Assembly (NCBI GenBank): GCA_017507985.1
Contig: JAFVZV010000109.1
Location: 1-47,361, forward strand
DNA length: 47,361 nt
Direction: 5' to 3'
Origin: Clostridia bacterium
GTDB taxonomy: Bacteria > Bacillota > Clostridia > Oscillospirales > CAG-272
Part shown: positions 15,982 through 23,763 of the stretch, one piece after another
Position numbering within the stretch: the stretch's first letter is position 1
How the letters are laid out: the number at the start of each line of letters is the position of its first letter
The notes under the pieces: generated by a model
Seen by the model: the letters and a program-made list of their open reading frames with translations, nothing else
Database searches by the model: none
Told to the model about the DNA's origin: nothing
Made by a program: the position numbers and the translations under genes

Positions 15982-16013
15982 AATATCATCTGATCTAAAT
16001 ACGGAGGCAAAAA

Positions 16014-16961
16014 ATGCACCCTTTGATTATCGTATCGATCATTCTCGCCGCGCTGATCGTTCTGATTTTGCTGGCGGCGCTTGTCTGCTTTATTATGGTT
16101 TTTTACTCGGGCAAGAGAAAGGCGCTCGGCCCTGACGAATATGAGATCCCACCGGGAAAAATCTATGAGGTGTTCCGTGAGGACATGGTGAACTGGACCA
16201 AACAGATCCGCACCATGCCCCACGAGGACATCGAGATCCAATCCTACGACGGACTGACTCTGCGTGGTACATACTACGAATACGCCCCCGACGCGACGGT
16301 TGAGCTGTTGTTCCACGGCTACCGCGGCAACGCTGAGCGCGACCTTTGCGGCGGCATTGAGCGTTGCTTTGCCCTTGGCCGCAGTGCCATCATCATCGAC
16401 CAGCGGGCGGGTGGTAAGAGCGACGGACATATCATCACCTTCGGCATCCGCGAGAGATACGACTGTCTGTCCTGGATTCGGTATGCCACCGAGCGCTTTG
16501 GCAAGGACAGAAAGATCGTCATTGGCGGCGTGTCCATGGGCGCGGCGACCGTCATGCTGGCGGCAGGCGAGAATTTACCCGAAAACGTCGTCTGCGTCAT
16601 GGCCGATTGTGGCTATACCTCTGCCAAGGACATCATCAAAAAGGTTGTCAAGGATCTGAAATTGCCTCTTTTCCCGATCTACCCTCTTATCCGTTTGGGC
16701 GGACGCCTATACGGCGGCTTTGACGTTGAAGAAACCTCGCCTATGGAGGCGGTGCAAAAGGCGCGCGTGCCCATCGTCTTCATCCACGGCGACACGGACA
16801 ATTTCGTGCCTTACGACATGAGCGTTAAGCTGCACGAGGCTTGCGTATCGCAAAAGAAAATGGTTACCATCAAGGGTGCAGGCCACGGCCTTGCGTTTCC
16901 CGTTGACAGAGCGGGCTACGTGCAAGGCCTGCGCGAATTTGAAGAGGAGTGTGGGTTCTAA
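16014..16961 (+). CDS. Membrane-anchored alpha/beta hydrolase with Ser nucleophile
   Basis: A 315-residue homologue of the hydrolase at 8198. One N-terminal membrane helix (residues 4-30) precedes an alpha/beta-hydrolase domain with GGVSMGAA (nucleophile Ser174), HGDTDNFVP (Asp260 or Asp262) and GAGHGLAF (His291). FHGYRGN near residues 100-106 forms the oxyanion region. It belongs to the same broad family as Bacillus YqkD-like hydrolases; the substrate is unknown. It is monocistronic, with GGAGG at 16003-16007 and a terminator after it. Its position next to the acyl-lipid operon and a second PlsC gene suggests lipid ester turnover. Confidence 0.87.
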   Translation: MHPLIIVSIILAALIVLILLAALVCFIMVFYSGKRKALGPDEYEIPPGKIYEVFREDMVNWTKQIRTMPHEDIEIQSYDGLTLRGTYYEYAPDATVELLFHGYRGNAERDLCGGIERCFALGRSAIIIDQRAGGKSDGHIITFGIRERYDCLSWIRYATERFGKDRKIVIGGVSMGAATVMLAAGENLPENVVCVMADCGYTSAKDIIKKVVKDLKLPLFPIYPLIRLGGRLYGGFDVEETSPMEAVQKARVPIVFIHGDTDNFVPYDMSVKLHEACVSQKKMVTIKGAGHGLAFPVDRAGYVQGLREFEEECGF

Positions 16962-16963
16962 AA

Positions 16964-16998
16964 CAAAAAGATCACGGCAATTTGCCGTGATCTTTTTG
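16964..16998. terminator. Bidirectional terminator between convergent genes
   Basis: CAAAAAGATCACGGC (16964-16978) pairs perfectly with GCCGTGATCTTTTTG (16984-16998) around AATTT. The A and T runs at the base serve both directions. Confidence 0.92.
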
Positions 16999-18276
16999 TT
17001 ATCCCCTCGCCGCTCTTTTTTGCTTTGCCTCTTGCTCTTTTCTCTGATAAATGATCTCGGTCGCAAAGGCCAGCTTGGTGACCACGTTCTCTTTGGTCGG
17101 GAAGCAGTAGAAGGAGTCGTTTTCGGTGGAAATATCCACGCAGTCCAAGGGCTTGATGTGGGGGAAATCGTATTCGACGTGCAACGAGTTGATCTGCAAG
17201 GGCTCGCGTTGAATGCGGTAGTCCTGCCCGCGGTAATGACCTTCAAGGACAAATCCGTTCTCGGGGTCGTGCGTCAATGTCGCCTTGCCCAGCGGCTCGA
17301 ATTTCCAACAACGGGGCAGGGAGTGTACATCAACTTCATCTTCAAAGCGGTAGTCGCCGCGCTCGATCTCATCTCGCACCTGCTCGCGCTCCCATGCGAA
17401 CCAATCGGGGACGTGCGAAAATTCGGTCTCGCCCTCGTTTGCCGTCAGCGTGCCGTCCTCGTTTAAGGTCCAGCGCTTGCCGCAATCGCGGCAGAAAATT
17501 TCTACACCCTCGGAGGCCATGCCCGTTTCGCTCATGCAATGGGGGCATTGATACAGGATTTTGTGCATACCCTCGGCACGGAACTTTTCGGTGATGCGAA
17601 TGCCGTTTTCTTTTTGATAACGATAGTCGTCGTATGCAAATGCCTCGCGCAAAACGGTGTTGACCTCGTGAGTAGACATAGTCTTGAGCTGCTCGGGGGT
17701 CAGAACGAGCTTCATGGTCGTGTGCATTGGCACCTTACGCTTTTTGCGGAAGTTCCAAAAAGGCGCGTGCAGATAGTTGCCTCGGTGGATGGCCACGACA
17801 ACGGGCACTTTACACATACGCACGAGCGCGCCCAGAGAGTCAGGCAGATAGGAGGTCGTTCCGCAGGGCGAGTAGCGTGCCTCGGGGTACATACAAAGAA
17901 TATCACCGCGCTGGAGCACCTTGCGAATAGACTTGACCAGATGCAGATCGGTCGTGAACTTACGGGTGCAGATGGCACCGATCCACTCGAGTAGCCACGG
18001 ACGCTGATAAAAGCCGTCGATGTTGACGACATTGTTGACTCTATGGGGATGGGTGCCGAGTGCAACCAGCTCGAAATCGATAAATGACATATGATTGGAG
18101 AGGATCATGTAGGGCGGCTTGAGCCCCTCCATGCCGATCTTTTCGACCTTGTGCGGCTTGAATGCAAGCACAATCTTGGACAAGATCCAGATCAGCCAGG
18201 TCAGATACCATGGTTGGCGGATGGGATATTTTGCGGTTTTATAACGCTTTTGATTTTTGTAATTGACATCCATCAT
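16999..18276 (-). CDS. PlsC-type acyltransferase with C-terminal zinc-ribbon region
   Basis: A 425-residue protein. The first half is a PlsC/LPLAT acyltransferase: a hydrophobic segment at about 23-40, the catalytic SNHMSFID near residues 60-67, and MYPEARYSPCGTTS near 129-142. The second half contains a four-cysteine zinc-ribbon-like motif, CPHC then CRDC (about residues 247-267), followed by an uncharacterised domain of about 150 residues. Ordinary PlsC is about 200-250 residues, so the extension is unusual; it may bind a partner or a lipid carrier. AAGGA at about 18283-18287 supports the first of two adjacent ATGs. Confidence 0.85.
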   Translation of the reverse strand: MMDVNYKNQKRYKTAKYPIRQPWYLTWLIWILSKIVLAFKPHKVEKIGMEGLKPPYMILSNHMSFIDFELVALGTHPHRVNNVVNIDGFYQRPWLLEWIGAICTRKFTTDLHLVKSIRKVLQRGDILCMYPEARYSPCGTTSYLPDSLGALVRMCKVPVVVAIHRGNYLHAPFWNFRKKRKVPMHTTMKLVLTPEQLKTMSTHEVNTVLREAFAYDDYRYQKENGIRITEKFRAEGMHKILYQCPHCMSETGMASEGVEIFCRDCGKRWTLNEDGTLTANEGETEFSHVPDWFAWEREQVRDEIERGDYRFEDEVDVHSLPRCWKFEPLGKATLTHDPENGFVLEGHYRGQDYRIQREPLQINSLHVEYDFPHIKPLDCVDISTENDSFYCFPTKENVVTKLAFATEIIYQRKEQEAKQKRAARG

Positions 18277-18305
18277 TCAAATTCCTTTAAGTTATATTCT
18301 GCAAT

Positions 18306-18334
18306 ATTATAAATGATTATGCGAGAAAAAGCAA
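18306..18334 (-). promoter_or_regulatory. Promoter for the zinc-ribbon acyltransferase gene
   Basis: On the minus strand TTGCTT (18329-18334), 17 bases and TATAAT (18306-18311), 30 bases before the start at 18276. Confidence 0.7.
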
Positions 18335-18361
18335 GAGTTTGTCGAAAAAATAAGATTCTTA

Positions 18362-18390
18362 TTGACAATTCCATAAGAATAGTATATAAT
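18362..18390 (+). promoter_or_regulatory. Full-consensus sigma-A promoter
   Basis: TTGACA (18362-18367) and TATAAT (18385-18390) at the ideal 17-base spacing. A hairpin with arms TACGGG and CCCGTA (18398-18412) lies at the expected 5' end of the transcript and may stabilise it. The gene served is the small UGA-interrupted ORF at 18444. Confidence 0.9.
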
Positions 18391-18443
18391 TTATACATAC
18401 GGGATACCCGTAGAATAACTTATCATTTTGAAAGGAAATCATT

Positions 18444-18680
18444 ATGAAAACTGTAGCAAAGGTATTTATCATTATTGGTATGATTGCCGGCTGTTGAACG
18501 GTTCTTCCTCTTGTATTTGGATTGATCGTTCTGAAGAAACTGAAGAATGACGAGCTGACCACCGGTTGGAAGGTTGTCACGCTGTTGTTCGTTAACACGG
18601 TTGCAGGTATCCTGTTGCTGTGTATGCCTGCCCCCAAGGTAGAGGAGGCTCCCACTACTGAACAGACTACAGCTGAATAA
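18444..18680 (+). pseudogene. Small two-helix membrane protein gene interrupted by in-frame UGA at codon 18
   Basis: A strong ribosome site (AAAGGAA, 18431-18437) precedes ATG 18444. The frame encodes MKTVAKVFIIIGMIAGC, then TGA at 18495-18497, then continues without interruption for 60 codons to TAA at 18678. The part after the UGA begins TVLPLVFGLIVLKKLKND, has a second hydrophobic stretch (LLFVNTVAGILLLCM) and ends in a short acidic, Thr-rich tail. Read through, it would be a 78-residue protein with two membrane helices, and a Trp at the UGA would fit a membrane interface. As it stands it makes a 17-residue hydrophobic peptide. A sequencing error, a recent nonsense mutation and UGA read-through are all possible. 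The consensus promoter and clean terminator argue that the unit is in use. Confidence 0.6.
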
Positions 18681-18689
18681 GCAGTATAC

Positions 18690-18720
18690 AATCCCTGTGC
18701 TCCGGCGCAGGGATTTTTTT
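18690..18720 (+). terminator. Intrinsic terminator after the small membrane protein gene
   Basis: AATCCCTGTGC and GCGCAGGGATT pair (one G-U pair) around TCCG, followed by a run of T to 18721. Confidence 0.9.
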
Positions 18721-18751
18721 TACAAAGGCACACAGTATGTGCTATTTCCTC

Positions 18752-18780
18752 TTTACAAATCGGAAAAAGCATGTTATAAT
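18752..18780 (+). promoter_or_regulatory. Promoter for the GH78 lipoprotein gene
   Basis: TTTACA (18752-18757), 17 bases and TATAAT (18775-18780), with TGT giving an extended -10. The start codon is at 18812. Confidence 0.82.
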
Positions 18781-18811
18781 GAAATATCAATACGTTCAAG
18801 GAGAACTACTT

Positions 18812-21800
18812 ATGAGTAAAAAGTTTTGCTATCTTCGTCGGGCGATGTGTCTTGTGTTGGCACTTTTGATGGTGCTGGCGATGGGCTGTCGCAAGGACCC
18901 AACAAATGATCCTACCCCGAAGCCCCCTGTGGACAATCCCAATCCTCCTGCAGGCGATGAGACCGCAAGCGTAGATAAGCCGAGCGATTTGCGCATCAAT
19001 CTTTTGTCCGAGCCCTTTGGCGTGGACAAAAATGATCTGCGTTTTTCCTGGGTGATGAATGACCCTGATCAAAACGAAAAGCAAACGGCTTACCGTATTG
19101 TGATTGCTAACAGCGCAGCCAATATGCAGGCCAAGCAATACGTATTTGACAGCGGTTTGGTACAATCGGCGCAGAGTACTGCTGTCAATTTCCCCGAGTT
19201 GGCAAGCAAGCTGTCAGACAACACGCTGTATTATTGGAGCGTGACAACGTCCGATGCATCTGGTGATAGCGCTACTTCCGATCCTCAGCCTTTTACGACG
19301 GCTGTGGGCAATGAATGGGCAAGCACAAACGGCGTTTGGGCCGGTATTGGTGCTTCCGTCACCCATGCACCAAAGATATCGACCGATTGGACCGACTATA
19401 CCATGGACGTTGAATTCGAAATCGAAAACAATGCAGTCGGTTTTATTCTTCGTGCCAAAAATACGGCCAACTTCTATATGTGGCAGTTTAAGATCGAGGG
19501 CGGCAAGGCACTTCTTTGCCCGCACGTCTATAAGGACGGCAAATTTGTTAACAATTCGTCTATCGCCAAGATCGACGTGCCGGCCGAGGTCGCATTCGGC
19601 ACAGGCGACCTGATCAAGGCCCGCCTGGTATGCGAGGGTGATGTCATCGAAACGTATATTGCAGACGAGGACGATGAATACGTGCTGATTGACGAGCGCG
19701 ACGTATCCGAATATGGCTTCGAAGAGGGCACGGTCGGCTTGCGTACGGGCGGCTCCGAATCGGGCAAGATCCACTCGATGTATATTTACAATCAGACTGA
19801 CAATGCCCAACTGTATCGCTCTAACTATGCTGCTGCTGAAAATCCATTTAGCAAGAGCTCCATTTCGGGCGGTGTGCTCAATGTGCCCAAGGCCATGGGC
19901 TCGGGCGATTTCCTTGACCGAGAGGCTGCCAAGAATTTCGGATCGGGTATGAGCGGAGAGTCGTTCGTCTTTTTGCGCGGTGAGCTTGCTCTGAGCGCGG
20001 ACCAGTTGGCTAAACTTGACCGTGCTGTGCTCAGCGTGACGGCAACGTCGCCGGAATCCACTCGCCAGTTTGTTTACAATATGTACGTGAATGGAACGCT
20101 TGTCGGCGTCGGTCCTTCTCGCTATGGACAGTCGCCTGCCGGTGATACGCTTCTGTACTACAACACGTACGATATTACCGATCTGCTTAAGCAAGGCGAC
20201 AACTGCCTTGCGACGATCAACTATACCACGGGCGGTCGCGCCTTCCTCTCGCAGTTGACGTTGCACTATACCGATGGGACAAGCGAGGTTGTTTCCAACA
20301 CGGCTCGTGATGCCGAAAACTGGCGCGCGCTGCCTGCTGATGCGGTATTCGGCAAGGACAATTCCATTGGTACCACCTACTTTGTCGCACATGCCAATAA
20401 TATCGATATGTCGCTGTATCCTGCCGGCTTTGCTACCGTTGGTTTCGATGATGCCAAATGGAAGGGAATTTACGTGGGCGAATCCTTGACAAAGGATTTG
20501 GTGCTTACCCCCAGCGAGACGGATAACGTCAGCCGCTATGTCAGCGAGAAGCGCGTCAGCGTCCAAAAGTTGGAAAATGGCGACTACGTCATTGACCTTG
20601 GCGGCGAGATCATCGGTGGTGTTCGCTTCACGGCGGAACTGCCTGCGGCGGCTACGCTTAATGTTTACTACGGTGAGCAGCTCAACTCAGACGGTTCGGT
20701 CAAGTATCAAATGCTGACCACCAACGTTTACAAGGAAACGTGGAAGCTGACGGCAGGCAAGCAGACGGTCGAGACGATTGACCTTTTGGCCTATCGCTAC
20801 ATTCAGATCTCTGGCTGCCCCGTGGAGATTACTCCCGATATGGTGCAGGGACTGGAGGTCCGTGCCGCTTTTGATGACGATGCGTCTGACTTTAGCTCCG
20901 ACGACTTACTTCTCAACGATATTTACGATTTGATGAAGCGCACCATCAAGATGACCACGCAAGATCTGTTTGTCGATTCGCAATCTCGCGAGCGACTGGC
21001 TTACGAGGGCGACCTGATCATCAATCTGCTGGCTTCCTATGCCTTTGGCAACGATTACAGCATCGGTCGTTTCAGCACCGAATATCTGTACACCCACCGC
21101 ACGTGGCCCGCAGAATATTATTTGTTTGCGGCTCAGTCGGCCATGGACGATTACATGACGACGGGGGATGTCAGCTCGCTCGAAACCTATTACGATGTGC
21201 TCAAGGAAAGAGTCTATACCAAGTATTATGACGAGGAATTTGGCCTTTTGACCACGGGCAACTCCGCAACCGTCACCTCTACCGACGCCGTACTGATCGA
21301 CTGGCCTCAGGTCGAGCGTGACGGCTTTGATACGAAAGTTAAGTTCAACACGGTACTCAACGCTGTGGCTGTCCGCACCTATGAGGCACTGGCGGAAATT
21401 GCCGATCTGACGGGTCATAAGGACGATGCCGATACTTTTGCCGAGCTGGCAGAGGATATCAGGGCTGCTATGATCGACACACTGTACGACGCGGAAAAGG
21501 GCGCGTTTGCTGACGGTCTGAATGCCGACGGTACCCCCTCCGCCCACTTCTCGCAGCACGCAACGGCCTATGCACTGGCATTTGGTATTTATGAGGACCA
21601 GGAGATGGCAAACGCCATGGCAGCAACCATTGAAGAACAGGGCGAGATTCGCATGAGTGTATATGGCTCTTTCTTCCTGCTCAAGGGTCTGTACGATTCC
21701 GGCAATGGCAAGGTAGCCAATAAGCTGTTGCTTAACGAGGATGCCTCCGAGGGCGCGCGCACCTGGGCGTATATGCTGTACACGCTGGGAGCGACCATCA

Positions 21801-22198
21801 CGGCCGAGGGCTGGAACTCGACGATTAAGACCAATATGACACTGTCCCATCCTTGGGGCGCGGCACCCGCGTACGCCATCATGAACGGTATCTTCGGCAT
21901 CAAGCCCACCAAGGCGGGTTATGAGGCGTTTGACGTTCGCTTCCAAACTGAGGGATTGACTCAGGCTTCCTTGACTGTGCCCACGATCAGAGGTCGCATC
22001 GAGGCTTCGTTTGACGATAATGGCAGCGTTTACACCGCAAGTGTGAGAGTTCCCGCTAACACGAAGGCAACGGTCTATTTGCCTGCGGCCGAGGGCGCAA
22101 CGCTGACAGTCAACGGTGAGACGATGCAGGGCAGATATCAGGATGGATTTATCTCTGTGACGGTTGGTTCCGGCACATGGGATTTTGAAGTGAAATAA
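18812..22198 (+). CDS. Alpha-L-rhamnosidase-like lipoprotein, glycoside hydrolase family 78
   Basis: A 1128-residue secreted lipoprotein (signal ends LAMGC, Cys26) with a Pro-rich linker. An Fn3-like domain (about 45-160), a laminin-G/jelly-roll-like domain (about 165-330), the rhamnosidase N-terminal beta domains and an (alpha/alpha)6 catalytic barrel follow. DSQSRERLAYEGD (from Asp722) has the D-x4-E-x6-D spacing of the GH78 acidic residues (Asp722, Glu727, Asp734), and TAEGW supplies a second Glu (Glu999). SHPWGAAPAY and a C-terminal beta domain complete the family. It should remove terminal rhamnose from plant or bacterial glycans at the cell surface. ATG 18812 is chosen for AAGGAG at 18798-18803 and the lipobox. 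Confidence 0.87.
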   Translation: MSKKFCYLRRAMCLVLALLMVLAMGCRKDPTNDPTPKPPVDNPNPPAGDETASVDKPSDLRINLLSEPFGVDKNDLRFSWVMNDPDQNEKQTAYRIVIANSAANMQAKQYVFDSGLVQSAQSTAVNFPELASKLSDNTLYYWSVTTSDASGDSATSDPQPFTTAVGNEWASTNGVWAGIGASVTHAPKISTDWTDYTMDVEFEIENNAVGFILRAKNTANFYMWQFKIEGGKALLCPHVYKDGKFVNNSSIAKIDVPAEVAFGTGDLIKARLVCEGDVIETYIADEDDEYVLIDERDVSEYGFEEGTVGLRTGGSESGKIHSMYIYNQTDNAQLYRSNYAAAENPFSKSSISGGVLNVPKAMGSGDFLDREAAKNFGSGMSGESFVFLRGELALSADQLAKLDRAVLSVTATSPESTRQFVYNMYVNGTLVGVGPSRYGQSPAGDTLLYYNTYDITDLLKQGDNCLATINYTTGGRAFLSQLTLHYTDGTSEVVSNTARDAENWRALPADAVFGKDNSIGTTYFVAHANNIDMSLYPAGFATVGFDDAKWKGIYVGESLTKDLVLTPSETDNVSRYVSEKRVSVQKLENGDYVIDLGGEIIGGVRFTAELPAAATLNVYYGEQLNSDGSVKYQMLTTNVYKETWKLTAGKQTVETIDLLAYRYIQISGCPVEITPDMVQGLEVRAAFDDDASDFSSDDLLLNDIYDLMKRTIKMTTQDLFVDSQSRERLAYEGDLIINLLASYAFGNDYSIGRFSTEYLYTHRTWPAEYYLFAAQSAMDDYMTTGDVSSLETYYDVLKERVYTKYYDEEFGLLTTGNSATVTSTDAVLIDWPQVERDGFDTKVKFNTVLNAVAVRTYEALAEIADLTGHKDDADTFAELAEDIRAAMIDTLYDAEKGAFADGLNADGTPSAHFSQHATAYALAFGIYEDQEMANAMAATIEEQGEIRMSVYGSFFLLKGLYDSGNGKVANKLLLNEDASEGARTWAYMLYTLGATITAEGWNSTIKTNMTLSHPWGAAPAYAIMNGIFGIKPTKAGYEAFDVRFQTEGLTQASLTVPTIRGRIEASFDDNGSVYTASVRVPANTKATVYLPAAEGATLTVNGETMQGRYQDGFISVTVGSGTWDFEVK

Positions 22199-22215
22199 TA
22201 TAGCAAATGAAAAAA

Positions 22216-22250
22216 GGAACCCTTCCGAATCGTTCGGAAGGGTTCCTCTT
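22216..22250. terminator. Bidirectional terminator between the GH78 and GH109-like genes
   Basis: GGAACCCTTCCGAA (22216-22229) pairs perfectly with TTCGGAAGGGTTCC (22233-22246) around TCG. A runs precede and T-rich sequence follows. Confidence 0.92.
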
Positions 22251-23441
22251 TTACTTGCGAAGCAAAAACATACCTCTGGTAAAATCGGGAATTGCCACGG
22301 GGGCACCGCCCTTGGCAATCGATTCTTCGCTTAAAGGCGTAATGCACATCATAGCTGCCGCATCGTAAACGTCGGTTCGGAAGGATTCGCCCTTCATTAA
22401 CCGCGTCATAAAGTCGCGCATCATGAAATAGTCCATGCCGCCGTGTCCACCGACAATCAAACCGTCGTCTGCTTCACGCCAATCTTCGTTACGGTAATCC
22501 TTGCTGTATTCCTTAAAGTTGCCCCACAGCTCGTGAGCCTTAAAGTCGTAGGCTTCGTGTTCGCTTCCAATAAAGAGCGTATTGTTATCTTCGGTGTATA
22601 AGGCCTTCGTGCCGTGAATGGCCAGACCGCGGGAATAGTAGCGGGGAAGTGTGGTGTCCAGACGCAAGGTAATGGTCTCACCGCGCAGACAGGTGATGGT
22701 CGTGGTGACAATATCTCCTTGGGCGATGCGCTGATGTGATAGCGGATTTTCCTTGTCTTGCTCGTCCATGTAGGCCTGCAGACCAAATGCGCCCGAGGCG
22801 ACAGATACAAGCGATACCATGCGGTTGCCACGGTTGATATCCAGCATTTGCATGATGGGACCGAGCTCGTGGGTAGGGTAATTCTCAGCGCAACGGCTGA
22901 CGTAGTTGCGCTGGCGGTAATGGCGGTTTCGTTCACCGTTTGCGACCTCGTAGCGAAGATCGTGCATATAGCCGCCGTCGCAGGCGACGATCTTGCCGAA
23001 CAGCCCTGCCTTGATCATGGCAAACAGACACGTCTCTCGACGGTTGTAGTTGCAGTTTTCGAGCATCATGTAGGGCGTTTTGGTGCGCTCCCACGTTTCG
23101 ATCAAACGATAGCAATCGTCGAGAGAATATGCGCCCGCGACCTCACAGCCAACCGCCACGCCTGCTTCCATAGCGGCGCAGGAAATGGGCAGATGGGTCT
23201 CCCACGATGTCGCGACGATGACAGCATCAACCAGCCCCGAGGTCAGCAGTTCATTGTAATCGGTGTAGCCGCGGACATGCTCAACTTTATCGGACAGATA
23301 ATCTAACACCTTTTGCACACGGTCCTCGTAGACGTCGCAAACAGCGGTGATTTTCACGTAGGGAAGGGTAAGAAGAGAGGTGCGAAGCAAATCGTTTCCT
23401 CGCATTCCAAGGCCGATCAAGCCAACTCTGACAGTTTCCAT
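22251..23441 (-). CDS. Gfo/Idh/MocA-fold protein, GH109-like
   Basis: A 396-residue protein with an N-terminal NAD-binding Rossmann fold (VGLIGLGMRG near residues 6-15). Its middle and C-terminal parts follow the GH109 alpha-N-acetylgalactosaminidase layout: CEVAGAYSLDDC, YMMLENCNYNR, GGYMHDLR and NYPTHELGPIMQMLDINRGNR. GH109 enzymes use tightly bound NAD for a redox-assisted cleavage of glycosides. No signal peptide is seen, so it acts in the cytoplasm, perhaps on sugars released by the convergent GH78 enzyme. A simple sugar dehydrogenase is the alternative. GGAG lies just before the start. Confidence 0.82.
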   Translation of the reverse strand: METVRVGLIGLGMRGNDLLRTSLLTLPYVKITAVCDVYEDRVQKVLDYLSDKVEHVRGYTDYNELLTSGLVDAVIVATSWETHLPISCAAMEAGVAVGCEVAGAYSLDDCYRLIETWERTKTPYMMLENCNYNRRETCLFAMIKAGLFGKIVACDGGYMHDLRYEVANGERNRHYRQRNYVSRCAENYPTHELGPIMQMLDINRGNRMVSLVSVASGAFGLQAYMDEQDKENPLSHQRIAQGDIVTTTITCLRGETITLRLDTTLPRYYSRGLAIHGTKALYTEDNNTLFIGSEHEAYDFKAHELWGNFKEYSKDYRNEDWREADDGLIVGGHGGMDYFMMRDFMTRLMKGESFRTDVYDAAAMMCITPLSEESIAKGGAPVAIPDFTRGMFLLRK

Positions 23442-23486
23442 AAAACAATCTCCTTTTTTGACGGTGGCAAAAAAATACCTGTATCA

Positions 23487-23515
23487 AGCATATCACATTT
23501 GTGCTCATTTTTCAA
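23487..23515 (-). promoter_or_regulatory. Promoter for the GH109-like gene
   Basis: On the minus strand TTGAAA (23510-23515), 17 bases and TATGCT (23487-23492), preceded by TGA as an extended -10. It lies about 46 bases before the start at 23441. Confidence 0.65.
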
Positions 23516-23615
23516 TACCTTTTGGCGAAAAACGGTAAAATTCACAAAGAAAATGAGGTAGATTTTTGGTGTATGTTGACAGATGGCACTTTCACCAAAT
23601 ACCACAAGATAAGCA

Positions 23616-23648
23616 ATTCAATATCAAAAAATATTCAATATATTGTGT
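23616..23648 (+). promoter_or_regulatory. Candidate NrdR-type operator region upstream of nrdD
   Basis: ATTCAATAT occurs twice (23616-23624 and 23633-23641), 17 bases apart. The second copy runs into CAATATATTGTGT (23636-23648), which resembles the NrdR box core with its central AATATATT and flanking GTGT. NrdR boxes usually come as tandem pairs before ribonucleotide reductase genes. The first copy is a poor match, so the assignment is tentative. Confidence 0.42.
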
Positions 23649-23656
23649 TTTACCTA

Positions 23657-23685
23657 TTGCAAAATCTGACAAGATGTGGTATGAT
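23657..23685 (+). promoter_or_regulatory. Promoter for nrdDG
   Basis: TTGCAA (23657-23662), 17 bases and TATGAT (23680-23685), with TGG before the -10. It lies directly after the repeated ATTCAATAT element, a good place for repression. Confidence 0.75.
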
Positions 23686-23763
23686 ATAGGATACAAGCCA
23701 ATTTTTGCGGCGAATCGCCGCTTGATCGCTGCCCCGAATAAATGAAAAGGAGCAAATATAGCT

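Larger units (their letters stand above)
23442..23763. other. Intergenic control region between the GH109-like gene and nrdD
   Basis: This 322-base AT-rich gap holds no gene I can support. It contains the minus-strand promoter at 23487-23515, the plus-strand promoter at 23657-23685 and a repeated element (23616-23648) resembling NrdR boxes. A small GC-rich inverted repeat (GCGGCGA / TCGCCGC around A) lies in the nrdD leader at about 23707-23721. Confidence 0.7.

Noticed and set aside
18495..18497. Selenocysteine at the UGA of the small membrane protein gene
   Set aside because: No stem-loop of the bacterial SECIS kind follows the codon, and the position between hydrophobic residues does not suggest a redox centre.
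19214..22318. Long minus-strand open frames of 450 and 470 codons opposite the GH78 gene
   Set aside because: They lie antisense to a clear glycoside hydrolase, have no ribosome sites or domains, and arise from codon bias of the coding strand.
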